The position numbers and the translations under genes were made by a program. From NCBI RefSeq assembly GCF_014805625.2, contig NW_023998415.1, positions 35,389,638-35,453,637 of the forward strand: 64,000 bases of DNA. The letters run 5' to 3'. This document shows positions 55,358-63,032 of the stretch, piece after piece. How positions within the stretch are numbered: the first letter of the stretch is position 1; each line of letters starts with the position of its first letter. This stretch comes from Glossina fuscipes. Lineage: Eukaryota; Arthropoda; Insecta; Diptera; Glossinidae. The notes below the pieces were generated by a model. The model had not been told where the DNA came from. It was given only the letters and a program-made list of their open reading frames with translations, and made no database searches.

Positions 55358-56637
55358 GAAGGTAATATAGGGAGGGATAGGGAGATTCTTGCGCTTTTAA
55401 AAAGCAGTTGTTTCATATGAACATATAGCAAATACAAGAATCAATCTCGAATCTCTATAGCGCCGGAGTGAAGCCGCTTCTCAATTGTCAGTCACAATAA
55501 AAAAATGTAAAAATATTTGTGCATAATTTGGTGCACTTTGAAAGACAGAGTTGCAACTAAGCGAAAATGTAAAAATGATGTGCAATAAGGGTTACTATCA
55601 GATTTTATATATCAATAGTCGTCGTCCTTATGGAGAAAGGTGGAGGAGAATTTTTTTCGCCCCAGATTCAAGTAGAGCAGCAGCAGCAGCAGAAAAGTAG
55701 CAGAACTGTGGTAAAATCATTTCCAAAACCAGTATAAAATCTACAATCGATTGTTACGAAACACCGAAAACTTAAAAATCCACCCAAATGTCACGACCCA
55801 TATTTTGCTTGAAGGTTCAATGAAATTCTTTTATTCGATTTCAATTAGATTGTTTTTTTTTTGAATTTGATCTTTTGCTCTCAACAACTGGTCGTACAAA
55901 AAAATTTTTATATCTTTACGATCGAGAATGTTCTAAAAGCAAACCACAGATGTCCAGACAATTAGGTTCACCAAGCATATAAATACTTTATAGATTATCT
56001 ATTGCGATAGTCCTGGATATAAGGAAATAACGACAAATCTAGCATACTAACACATAGGATATGAACTGACTTAACAAACGAATAATCAACGCAACTTCTA
56101 AAAAAAGCTGAAAAAACGACATTTTATTTATATTATATCCGTGCAAGATGTTCTCATGAAATTTCATCTAAAAGTTCATGATAAGAACGCTTCGGATTGA
56201 ACCCAATCGCAGACCTAAAGTTAACGAAAAAAATTTAGTCTAAAAATTTTCGTAACAAAATTAATTCTATCATAATCTCTCACCTTTGATCAACACTGAG
56301 GTTAAGAAATGAGCATAAGTCTGTCACTTAGTATAAGATTCAATAGCACTTTCAACATAATTACGAGAACGAGAAATTGAAATTAACCTTGAGCGTAGTT
56401 AACTAACGTCAAGAACATCTTATTAAAATCCTTCTGTTCATTTAATTTCTTTGAAGTTGCTCAAGCGTTCATGTATTCATAGAACGTCGCCGTTGTATTG
56501 CTCTTAAAAGTACAAGAAAATCCTTTACATTCTCCGTTCTCTGCGTTTCTCTTGTTCTTGATCTTTTCCTTTCCAAAACCATTGCAGTGATAATTTCAAG
56601 TTTTCTTATTTACGAGAACAAACAAAAAAAGGACATT

Positions 56638-56678
<41 letters not shown>

Positions 56679-59600
56679 CTTTTATATTTTTCATATGCTA
56701 CTCTTGCCCATAGTCAATTGTCTCGAAAATTATACAATATACTGCAATAAAATACTGTGTGAGCATAATTAGGTTGCGATTTACTTTTAGATGAAGCACG
56801 CGATAGAAGGCATGACGAAGAAGGCATTAGGCAAAGTTCGGCAGGGATTTTATTGATCGCCTTTGGCCCGACTGTAATGTTTTTCTTTGTTGTATCCTGC
56901 ATGACTTGGGATTATGAAAAGTTTGTGTGGATGTTTGAAAATCCCAGGAAGATTCAAGATTGATTCATCTTTTATTATACCATTTAAGCTTGTGTGTATG
57001 TTTGTTGTATATTTTATTGCACTTAATTGTGAAGCAATTTGCGGTTTTGCAATTTCTAGAGCAATTGCCGGAAAATGTTTTCACGTAGCATTCGGATAAC
57101 CCGTTCACGAACGTTTGCCAGTCGCATCATTTAGTGATTGTACTGCGTTCCCTTCTATGAGTCATGCAATTAATCCAATGTTTCGCTAAAGTTTCAAAGT
57201 CTTTTTTATTAAACCACCTTTTCAAAACACACTACAACAGTGTATCCTGGACAAGTCTGGCAACGCATGGTCATAAAATGACATTTTCAGTGCATTTTGA
57301 ACCGATGAAACCAAAACCGATATGTGGAATGTGATGGAGCAGCATCACCATCAGCCCCTAAACGTGTTTGATTGGCTTAGGCAGTAGATGACCTCTTCAA
57401 ATAAACAACAAAAGTAATGAATTTGAAAGAAGAAGAATTTTGATGAGCGTTCCATAATTAACACCGGCTTAGGTTGAATAAATCAACAATATATTAAATG
57501 GGGAAACTATTATTTGATGTAGAGTAATGTCAAAACCATCGATCTCAACCGTTATGTACACTGGTACTTGCCATTATTTTATCATTTTTATTTGTGAAAG
57601 TCGCTGATCAAAATTTTTGCAAGCATCTAAAATGACAATTATTTCGCTATTTTCAATGACGTCGTCAAGTCAGTGTTCGCGAGTTCAAAGCTCAGGGCGA
57701 TGGTAAGCGAGGAGGATACTTGATCGTAGCTATAGTGAGTGCTCAGTCAGCTCCCTATCTCTTTCTCTGTCCTTACGTCCTTCCGACCGCCACCGTATTA
57801 AACGTACAGGAGACATTCCCTGTGTGATTGGTCGGTCGTATCAAAAAAAAAATAAATAAATAAATAAATTAATAAATGTCGAAATTTTCAATGCAGGCGA
57901 AAACGAATATCCTAAGTTTCGTTATATTCCTTTTGAAAGTTCTGTTCAATAATATCTCTTTTCCTGATCCACACCTTCGCAGGTATCTAGCTCAGAATAC
58001 TTTTCGGTCAGTTTTTGTATGGAGTCCGGCTTCCAAGAAGAAGAGTTCTTTCCCGCCACCAAAGGTGTAACGTTAGCGTAAGTGTTCGCTTTTCAATATG
58101 TAAACTGAAATTTTTCTATTACCGCTTATAAATAAAAATTCCAGTAATGCTTTAAATCAAGCCATAAAAAGGCGTAACCTAAGTTTCTCCCAATTAAATA
58201 TAACCGATATTAATGATGATAATTCTACCCAACATTTATTGGATGCAAGTAAGTGAAAAATGATTTTGACAGTAACGAAGAAACCAAACAAAAAAAAGTT
58301 CATTTCATTTACTCTCTCTCTCCCTGTTGTTCCATGAAAAAGAATATAAACCATTGCAAAGATCTCTGGACGAAAACACTGAAGTAGAGCAACTAGCTGG
58401 TCATCATTTAATGATTACTGATAAGGAAGGCAGTCGGAAAACGTTACAGAAAGCTGCCTCATTTGTAAGTTAGGGCGGTAAAGCAGAGACCGAAATATGC
58501 ACAAAGACTACAGGACTGACTGATTCACGTGTTTTTACTTTTAGGGTTCTCGTTCACGACCGCCTCGCCTTTTATCATCTGCATCAACCGATGAATCAAG
58601 TGATGTAAACTTATCGGGTAAACAATTAAAACAACGTTGGTCTGGTTTATTTGGAGTTAAAAATCCCCAACAGAGTCAGCTGTGTGAACTATTGAATAAC
58701 TATTCGAAAACTGGCGTTCCTCAGAAAACGATTCCCACCTATGATTTCGAGCATCCCGATCTCGAAGCCGCGGTAACTTATTTAGACAATATTCACAAAT
58801 CGTGGAGAGACATTGTACAAAGCGATAGGATGTCAGACAGCGAAATGAGAATACAGACAGCTATTTGGGAACTAGTAACCACCGAAGTCGATTACATTCA
58901 TTGTCTGCAGACGGTAACCGATGTAAGTGCATTTATATTTTTCAATCTCTTCTCAATATCATCTTCTAATAAAGAAAAATCAAAAAAAAAAAAAAAACAG
59001 TTATTTCTTGCTTGTTTGGAAGCGGTACAAGACGAAGGCCTGCTGCAAGATGTCGACCAATATCGCCTTTTCGCCAATATTCGCGAGATTTGCGAGGCTA
59101 ATCTAAAATTTTGGACTTTCTATTTATATCCCATGGTCTCGCATAGCATCGCTATGAATGAACCCCTACGGGTTGGTTTCTTTCAATCGGGCTTCATACA
59201 ATTCGCCAACATTTTTTCGCCCTATAAAAAATATTGCGCCGAACAGAGTAGCTGCCAATTTTACTGCAAAGAATTGAATCGCAATAATTCTGTGTTCACA
59301 TCATATTTGGCGTGGTGCGAGGCGCAGAAAATGTGTAATCGATTACGTTTAGCTGATATTCTAGTAAGACCTATGCAACGCTTAACCAAATACAGTCTGC
59401 TATTAGCCGCAATTAAAAAGCACATGTCAGACGTTGAGGAAATCGAAGCCATTGATGCTATGGTGAGTTTAATTAATAGTCAACGTATTATACAGTTTTT
59501 AGAGCTTATTTCTTCTTTCGCCTGGTTTTAGGTTCAGAATACAGAAAATTTTGTCTTCAGCGTTAACAATCATTTGACAACACGCCAAGAAAATGAACGA

Positions 59601-61421
59601 CTTAAAGGTGTAATGGCACGTATAGAATCCTACGACGTTGTGGTGGGTATACAATAAAAAAATGAAAAAATTTGAATAATTTTCTTCAATAAAAATTTGA
59701 GTCGATAAATTGTAGGGATCTTTCCTTTTCGAAAATTTCATCCACAGGATACTAATAACGATCATTTGGACAAACTGATTAAGCAATACAGTCAAATGTT
59801 CGATTTATGTGGACCAATGAAAGGCTGCGCCTCCCAGCATGTACGGCACCTTTTTATGGAGGGCGATCACAAATATAAAGACAATCACGGCAAGTCCGAT
59901 GTGCATTGTTTTCTTTTGACCGATATGTTGCTCGTCTGCAAATCTATGGCCAAAAAAGGCCTCGGCTCACTTAAAGTAATACGACAACCGTATCTTACTG
60001 ATAGGCTGGTCGTACAACATGCTAATAACATATTATCCTGTGTATATCTCAACGAATTTCAAGTGGCGATCACTGCGTTTACATTGCAATGTACAGAAGC
60101 GAAAAGCTGGTATGAGTCGTTAAAAAGAGCAAAAATGGTATATGCCCGGCTTAAACAGTGCTCGACAAGTAATTGGGAAAGTAACTTACGTTATACGGGC
60201 AGTATAATAAGTGCTGCTGGTACCATTGATTCGTTGGGGGTAAAAAAATCGCCTCTAAATTCATCGATATGCAGTCATGTAACCAGCGCTAACAACAGTC
60301 ACAGCGGCTCAGTGGACTGGAATGACTCACGAAATATTTCGGTAGATTTTGAGAAAACTAATTCTCTTTCCAGTGATGAAGGTTGCAGTTATTTAGGTAC
60401 GTGGGAAAAAATAAAGGGCAAACCCATTCGGTGATGCTGAATGTTTCTTCTTCTTTTCTTTTAAATTTTGAATGTAGGCGCTCACGGATTTCCAGTGAAA
60501 GCCAAACCGGTGACCACAATAAGCCCGCAAAAATTAAAAATGAATACTGTTTCCATTGCGAACACCTTGGCTGTGCAACCGTTACATCATTTGGGCCAAA
60601 GTTTACCCAATTTAACGTTACATCATTCCCAGGCGTAAGTTGAATGAATATCCAAGCGAACTGTGTAGCGATCCATAATGCAGTAACTGTTTCTTCAATT
60701 TTTCTATTTTTACTGCAATAATAATTTTTTATTAAATTCATTTTCCACGTTTTTTTTTTTTCCACGCATGTGTATATTGCTTATGTGTGTATATGTGTGT
60801 ATGTGTGTGAATGTTTGCATATGATTTTATATAAAACAAGAAGCTCCTTGTGACAGTAATTTTTAACACACTTGTAGTAATAACACATTACTTGTGCCGG
60901 GTACTACTAGCAGTCATTCCGGTAATGTACTATTATCCCCCAGTCATCGCGGCATTTCATATCCACCGCCCAATCCCTCAAGGTAATATGAAAAGCATCA
61001 ATTTATTTGTAAATATAAATAAAGAAAGCTTGTTAATATTTTTAGGGTTCCTCTGAGGCGTGGAATGGCCTTTTCAAGTTCGATAAAAAATCCTCCTCTC
61101 TTAAAGACCCGCAACATAACCTCACAAAATAGCATAAATTGGCATCAAATACCTGCCACACCAACACCAACAAGTCCAACCACTCATCAACTGCCCCAGC
61201 AGCCAGCGAACCAAAATTCATTCCCCAAAACTATCGAAGCAGAAAATATTAACACCATATCTCCTTCCATTCTAAGCAATTCGTTAGCTTATAATTTCAA
61301 TAATCCATCAGACACGACGCAATCTGAAACTAATAATGCGTCACGTATCAGCAATTTACCGTCATTAAATAGTAACCAAACTTTTACGACACAATTATCC
61401 AACACAGAAACAGACGTCTGA
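26052..61421 (+). CDS. PLEKHG5/Syx-family RhoGEF (RBD-DH-PH, PDZ ligand), 12 coding exons
   Basis: Predicted guanine-nucleotide exchange factor for Rho-family GTPases, acting at the cell cortex and junctions. Proposed join: 26052-27956, 50845-51579, 57983-58077, 58145-58248, 58343-58464, 58545-58922, 59001-59462, 59532-59642, 59748-60396, 60478-60634, 60878-60982, 61046-61421. Every junction is GT-AG with matching phase, giving about 1732 residues. Domains seen: disordered Ser/Gln-rich N-terminus (1-880), Raf-like RBD (about 888-973), DH (about 1090-1300), PH (about 1335-1440), low-complexity tail ending ETDV. The domain order, the DH motif RLADILVRPMQRLTKY and the PH motif YLNEF fit PLEKHG5 and its close relatives. 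The start ATG at 26052 follows an in-frame TGA at 25986, but its context (CTATT before ATG) is weak. The two long introns could hide extra exons or promoters. The Drosophila ortholog name is left blank because I cannot verify it. Confidence 0.85.
29701..29720. repeat. Short (ACGAT)n tandem repeat
   Basis: Four perfect ACGAT units, the only pentanucleotide tandem I noticed. Confidence 0.85.
32417..32452. repeat. (CT)n microsatellite in intron 1
   Basis: Perfect CT run of about 36 bases, equal to GAGAG on the other strand. One of four such tracts in the introns of the gene. Confidence 0.95.
33809..33855. repeat. (GAAA)n followed by poly-A
   Basis: GAAA units run into about 22 A. The Lys-rich open frame here is repeat-driven. 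Confidence 0.95.
34246..34290. repeat. (GA)n tract in intron 1
   Basis: Slightly interrupted AGAG run just upstream of an INE-1-like fragment. Confidence 0.9.
34470..34745 (+). mobile_element. INE-1-like fragment in intron 1
   Basis: GAGGTTTGTGCGAATGTATG, then AGCTTACGATAGATCCAACT and GATCGGTCTGTCCATTCG match the 5' half of the family. The 3' limit is uncertain. Confidence 0.55.
37014..37400 (-). mobile_element. INE-1-like element close to the Drosophila form
   Basis: The complement reads GGGGGTATATCCATTTTGG, then TATATTGCATATATTTTTGA and TCAGCG, then a CATGTCTGACCGTCTGCGTG block and, at the far end, GCCACGCCCACAC. The order (GGGTATA, TATATATTCTTGATCAG, CATGTCCGTCTGTCC, GCCACGCCCAC) is that of Drosophila INE-1. 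The open frame on this strand (37101-37490) is a by-product of the repeat. Confidence 0.6.
38451..38925 (+). mobile_element. INE-1-like element, with an opposite-strand signature at its right end
   Basis: TTTTATACCCTACACCATTT, then AGCGTATATTAAGTTA, AGATAGACCCATC and TGTCCGTCTGTCCGTCTG form a typical 5' end. At 38890-38915 a GACAGACAGATAGGCAGAC block points the other way, suggesting a nested or inverted second fragment. Confidence 0.6.
42328..42421. repeat. (GA)n / (GAGTGA)n tract in intron 1
   Basis: Pure GA for about 20 bases, then GAGTGAGAG-type units to 42421. The Ser/His-rich frame on the - strand is a product of this repeat. Confidence 0.9.
43318..43349. repeat. (TA)n microsatellite in intron 1
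   Basis: Perfect TA run of about 31 bases followed by TGTATTTATGTATG. Confidence 0.95.
44737..44750. repeat. G14 homopolymer in intron 1
   Basis: Fourteen consecutive G in an AT-rich context, unusual for this window. Confidence 0.9.
45045..45225 (+). mobile_element. INE-1-like fragment in intron 1
   Basis: CTACAGGGTATATTAATTTC, then ACGTACGTAGCAGGCAGAAA, GGCTTAAAATAGACTC and CTTGTCTGTCCG match the 5' part of the family. The overlapping open frames on both strands have no family resemblance. Confidence 0.55.
46549..46590. repeat. Poly-T run directly followed by A8
   Basis: More than 30 T followed at once by AAAAAAAA. The exact length is doubtful in any assembly. Confidence 0.85.
46813..46859. 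repeat. (GTT)n trinucleotide repeat in intron 1
   Basis: GTT/GCT units over about 47 bases. On the complementary strand they would read CAA/CAG, like the Gln codons of exon 1, but no open coding exon surrounds them. Confidence 0.9.
48010..48160 (-). mobile_element. INE-1-like fragment beside mariner copy 2
   Basis: GGACGGGCAAACGAACATGC is followed by TAGTGATCAAGAATATATAA and TAAGGCAAAAGTTTCTACG. The GTGATCAAGAATATATA block is a hallmark of the Drosophila-type repeat in reverse orientation. Limits are approximate. Confidence 0.45.
48378..49360 (+). mobile_element. Decayed mariner (DD34D) transposon, copy 2
   Basis: Same element as 4128-5202, inside intron 1 of the RhoGEF. Readable blocks: FDVNDKERPGVPKSS, then LSNSLAVDESTISRRLHTMG, then VTGDKKRVYYD near 48806-48840, LCIWRDQQGVVYYE near 48871-48913, and ITPSNYHF near 49085, where the third catalytic Asp is now Asn. 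Inverted ends: GCTTGCATGTATTTTGATC near 48384-48402 and GATTAAAATACATGCAAGC near 49336-49354, followed by TA. About 50 bases present in copy 1 between YYD and the EAEYS block are missing. Dead copy. Confidence 0.85.
50845..51579 (+). CDS. Coding exon 2: His/Ser-rich linker of the RhoGEF (residues 636-880)
   Basis: Open frame of 245 codons. The acceptor AG is at 50843-50844: the TAG that closes the frame upstream is itself the splice acceptor, so the exon opens with ATC AGA AAT. The donor is GAG|GTGAGT (GT at 51580), phase 0. It contains a CAT/AAT-coded His/Asn run (about 50965-51040), long Ser/Thr-rich stretches and a basic end (FMQRKKPMLTRSE). There is no known domain and the region is probably disordered. 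The in-frame ATG at 50929 (MKRSLSPVRF) could start a shorter isoform if a promoter lies in intron 1. Its assignment to this gene rests on phase, composition and position. Confidence 0.75.
54425..54707 (+). mobile_element. INE-1-like element with 3' hairpin, intron 2
   Basis: ATGTGCGGATGTATGCAGCA, then AGCTTGTCCGTCCATCTC and, at the 3' end, ATGGTAGACCGTGGCGAACT followed by GTAGTTTTTCTTACCTGTTT. Compact copy with both halves present. The hairpin is decayed but alignable with the copies at 13926 and 21765. Confidence 0.6.
55326..55355. repeat. (AG)n microsatellite in intron 2
   Basis: Perfect AG run of about 29 bases, the fourth GA/CT tract in this gene's introns. Confidence 0.95.
57217..57300 (-). 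mobile_element. Probable short mariner transposase scrap
   Basis: On the - strand the stretch reads ENVIL, a stop, then VARLVQDTLL, resembling the HDNARPHVAxxVxDTL block of mariner. GACAAGTCTGGCAACG at about 57253-57268 is the exact complement of a stretch in the mariner at about 4909. No ends or other blocks are recognisable, so it could be a fragment of copy 1's family or chance. Confidence 0.4.
57690..57870 (+). repeat. SINE-like dispersed fragment, copy 2 (intron 2)
   Basis: Partner of 7326-7575. After the two shared blocks it ends in A10 followed by a TAAATAAATAAAT tail (about 57842-57875), typical of a retroposed A-rich tail. It sits about 110 bases upstream of the exon 3 acceptor, so it borders the splice region. 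Confidence 0.4.
57983..58077 (+). CDS. Coding exon 3: start of the Ras-binding-like domain
   Basis: 95-nt exon, acceptor TTCGCAG, donor GC|GTAAGT, entering in phase 0 and leaving in phase 2. It encodes VSSSEYFSVSFCMESGFQ followed by an acidic patch and FFPATKGVTLA. The last part aligns with the beta-strand and helix-entry region of Raf-type Ras-binding domains (the NG-x-S-L-x-D-x-L segment). A start further downstream in the exon is possible, but this acceptor has the best pyrimidine tract and gives a clean phase. Confidence 0.7.
58145..58248 (+). CDS. Coding exon 4: Ras-binding-like domain, helix and central strands
   Basis: 104-nt exon, acceptor TTCCAG, donor GCAA|GTAAGT, phase 2 in and phase 1 out. 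It encodes NALNQAIKRRNLSF and then QLNITDINDDNSTQHLLDA. The amphipathic NALNQAIKRRNL segment corresponds to the main helix of the ubiquitin-like RBD fold (compare the xxCLxKALKxRGL pattern of Raf). Confidence 0.8.
58343..58464 (+). CDS. Coding exon 5: end of the Ras-binding-like domain
   Basis: 122-nt exon, donor TTT|GTAAGT, phase 1 in and phase 0 out. It encodes KYKPLQRSLDENTEVEQLAG followed by HHLMITDKEGSRKTLQKAASF. The LDENTEVEQLAGHHLMI stretch fits the closing strands of a Raf-like RBD (LDWNTD...LIGEELQV pattern). Domain limits in the protein are about residues 888-973. Confidence 0.8.
58545..58922 (+). CDS. Coding exon 6: linker and first helix of the DH (RhoGEF) domain
   Basis: 378-nt exon, acceptor TACTTTTAG, donor GAT|GTAAGT, phase 0 on both sides. 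It opens with GSRSRPPRLLSSASTDESSD, then a conserved KQLKQRWSGLFG segment, then an acidic/aromatic pre-DH stretch. It ends with RIQTAIWELVTTEVDYIHCL, which is conserved region 1 of the Dbl-homology domain (the QxxIxELxxTExxYxxxL pattern). Confidence 0.9.
59001..59462 (+). CDS. Coding exon 7: core of the DH (RhoGEF) domain
   Basis: 462-nt exon, acceptor CAG at 59000 behind a run of A, donor ATG|GTGAGT, phase 0 on both sides. It encodes LFLACLEAVQDEGLL, the CR2 region with LFANIREICEANLKFW, and conserved region 3 with RLRLADILVRPMQRLTKYSL, the segment that contacts the GTPase switch regions. The FSPYKKYC segment and the wording of CR3 favour the PLEKHG5 branch over Dbl, Trio or Tiam. Confidence 0.92.
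59532..59642 (+). CDS. Coding exon 8: last DH helix
   Basis: 111-nt exon, acceptor GGTTTTAG, donor GTG|GTGGGT, phase 0 on both sides. It encodes VQNTENFVFSVNNHLTTRQE and then NERLKGVMARIESYDVV, matching the terminal DH helix that leads into the PH domain (the VxxxIxHVNxxxRxxQExxRL pattern, here with SVNNHLTTRQE). Confidence 0.85.
59748..60396 (+). CDS. Coding exon 9: DH-PH linker and PH domain
   Basis: 649-nt exon, acceptor TCCACAG, donor TTAG|GTACGT, phase 0 in and phase 1 out. The PH domain covers about residues 1335-1440, from VRHLFMEGDHKYKD through SDVHCFLLTDMLLVCKSM, the IRQPYLTDRLVV strand and YLNEFQVAI, to the C-terminal helix CTEAKSWYESLKRAK with its conserved Trp. It likely binds membrane lipid and positions the DH domain. 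A Ser-rich region follows. Confidence 0.9.
60478..60634 (+). CDS. Coding exon 10: C-terminal tail
   Basis: 157-nt exon, acceptor GAATGTAG, donor GGC|GTAAGT, phase 1 in and phase 2 out. It encodes AHGFPVKAKPVTTISPQKLK and then a segment with LHHLGQSLPNLTLHHSQ. No domain is seen; the QSLPNLTL element is a possible short linear motif. The other frame here is a shadow. Confidence 0.75.
60878..60982 (+). CDS. Coding exon 11: C-terminal tail
   Basis: 105-nt exon, acceptor CACTTGTAG, donor CAAG|GTAATA, phase 2 in and phase 2 out. It encodes NNTLLVPGTTSSHSGNVLLS and then PSHRGISYPPPNPS, a Ser/Pro-rich disordered stretch. The call rests on phase continuity with both neighbours and on splice sites. 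Confidence 0.7.
61046..61421 (+). CDS. Coding exon 12: terminal exon with class I PDZ ligand
   Basis: 376-nt terminal exon, acceptor ATTTTTAG, phase 2 in, stop TGA at 61419-61421. It encodes VPLRRGMAFSSSIKNPPLL and then a Thr/Pro/Asn/Ser-rich region. The last residues are LSNTETDV: Thr at -2 and Val at 0 make a class I PDZ-binding motif. Mammalian Syx/PLEKHG5 is reported to bind PDZ scaffolds through its C-terminus, so this supports the family call. Confidence 0.85.
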
Positions 61422-61640
61422 TGATAATATCCATCCAGATGATATTGCTTTATGTAAATGAAAATTATTTTAAATTAACAAAATTAGAAAAAAAAAGAAA
61501 AAAAAAATTCTCTGTACTCTAGCATAATAGTATTGTAATTTTCCAAAAGAAAAAAAAACTTAAAAAAATTAAATATTATGATTACATTTGTTGAAGGATT
61601 TGATGATAATAAAGCAGATGAATCCATAAGGGATATAAAC
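61422..61640 (+). other. Probable 3' UTR of the RhoGEF gene
   Basis: AT-rich non-coding sequence directly after the stop. A canonical AATAAA lies at 61608-61613, so cleavage is expected shortly after it. AT-rich flanks contain chance signals, so longer 3' UTRs are possible. Confidence 0.45.
61608..61613 (+). promoter_or_regulatory. Candidate polyadenylation signal AATAAA
   Basis: The AATAAA hexamer lies about 190 bases past the TGA of the RhoGEF gene. It is the first clear match after the stop. Frequent A/T runs make chance matches common. Confidence 0.4.
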
Positions 61641-62177
61641 GTATGCATATGCGAAGGAGAGCTAGAAAGATATGATATACTTTTCAAACTAATTTTTATA
61701 GCATGCGATTGAAAAGTTTTACTCTTTGATTGTAAATGTTATACAAAACCGAATTACAAAAAACAAAACATTACCTAAGGACTTTCCTTTAATCATTAAT
61801 TTTTATAGCTTTTGCAAGAAAAAAAAAAAAAAATTTTTAAAAATTTTTTGGTTTTCTTTTCTTTTTTTTTTTTGTATCCGCGTTACATAATTGATCTTTT
61901 TGGTTTTATTTTTATTTGTTCATTTTTTTTTTTTTCTTTTTTGTGTCACATGCATACAAAATGATTTTAAAATTTAAAAGAAATATTTCTCATAATTAGC
62001 AAACAATATTTATTTAATCTTTATTGGAATGTGTGCATACTAATATAATAGAATAGTATTTTTAATATAATGAGAGGAAAAATTCGCAATATTTAAACAC
62101 AAATCTGTAGACATTTTTCTTAAAAAAGTTTAGAAAAATGTCTCTTATTGCCATCATCGGAGCTAACACCGATTTTC
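61641..62177. other. No gene seen (3' flank)
   Basis: AT-rich with A and T homopolymers. It lies between the RhoGEF 3' UTR and the internally deleted mariner. Confidence 0.6.
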
Positions 62178-63032
62178 TTAGGTCGAGTCATAAGTAACTT
62201 CCGTTTTTTATCAAACATTTTTTTTTGCTTACATTGAATAACAAAAGCATATTAATTTATTATTTATTCCCCACCATTATATATGTTTGTATGACCTGCT
62301 CCCATTTTCCTGGCAGTTTATTAATTCCTTCCTTGTAAAATGTGACTGGTTTCGACAGGAGAAAAGACTTGCTGCTCAGAATTGAATATTTTTCCCTTTG
62401 AAAAGTTTCGTAAGGAAGAGAAAAAAGGTGGTAGTCTGTAGGAACAAGGTCCAGGGAGTAAGGTGGGCGTGCTAAAACAGACCATCCAAGCTGAATTAAG
62501 AATTTTTTTCAAGTCACCCTTGCTGTATATGATCGTGCATTGGCGGTTTTTACGATTGACGACGTAGAATTTCTTTTGAACTCTTTGCAGCTACTGGATG
62601 TATCTATCCGCAGTAATCGTTAAATTTGACTTCAAGAGCTCGTAATGATGAATTTTTCTCTTATATTGACTTTCAAAGGTGATCGTCAAGGTGGATAGGA
62701 CAATCGGACCTCGGTTCGTCTTTTAAGATCGTACCTCCAGAACGGAATTTTACGAATCAATTTCTAATTACCCGTTCAGTTCTACGCTGCATATTTTTGC
62801 AGGTGTCGCTTTAGCGTTATTGCCTTGTTTAAATTCCCAAAGCATTCCATACCAATATGGGCTTTTTGACTCTTCATTTTAAAGGTTAAGAAAAACAGCT
62901 GAATGTAACAAGCAACAGAGACTAACTGAACCAAGCAAAAACTAGTTTGTTTCAGTGGCTTATAGTGGATATATACGAACAGTAGATTCTCTAGATTCTA
63001 CCTGCATCGGAAGTTATTGATGATTCGACGTA
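62178..63032 (-). mobile_element. Internally deleted mariner transposon of a second lineage
   Basis: On the - strand, shifted frames give MLWEFKQGNNAKATPAKICS (N-terminal HTH), SGGTILKDEPRSDCPIHLDD, then directly RYIQ-like and KKFYVVNRKNR blocks, VPTDYHLFSL with the third catalytic Asp, and FTRKELINCQENGS. The segment carrying the first catalytic Asp (VTGDEKW) is absent, so the copy is deleted internally as well as frameshifted. Terminal inverted repeats are visible: TTAGGTCGAGTCATAAGTAA at 62178-62197, matched by the complement of 63010-63032. A TA follows the right end; the left flank has decayed. Confidence 0.85.

Larger units (their letters stand above)
51580..57982 (+). other. Intron 2 of the RhoGEF gene (6.4 kb)
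   Basis: Runs from the GTGAGT donor to the TTCGCAG acceptor at 57982. It carries an INE-1-like element (54425-54707), an AG dinucleotide tract (55326-55355), poly-T runs, a probable mariner scrap (about 57217-57300, - strand) and a SINE-like fragment (57690-57870). No convincing extra exon was found. Confidence 0.65.
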
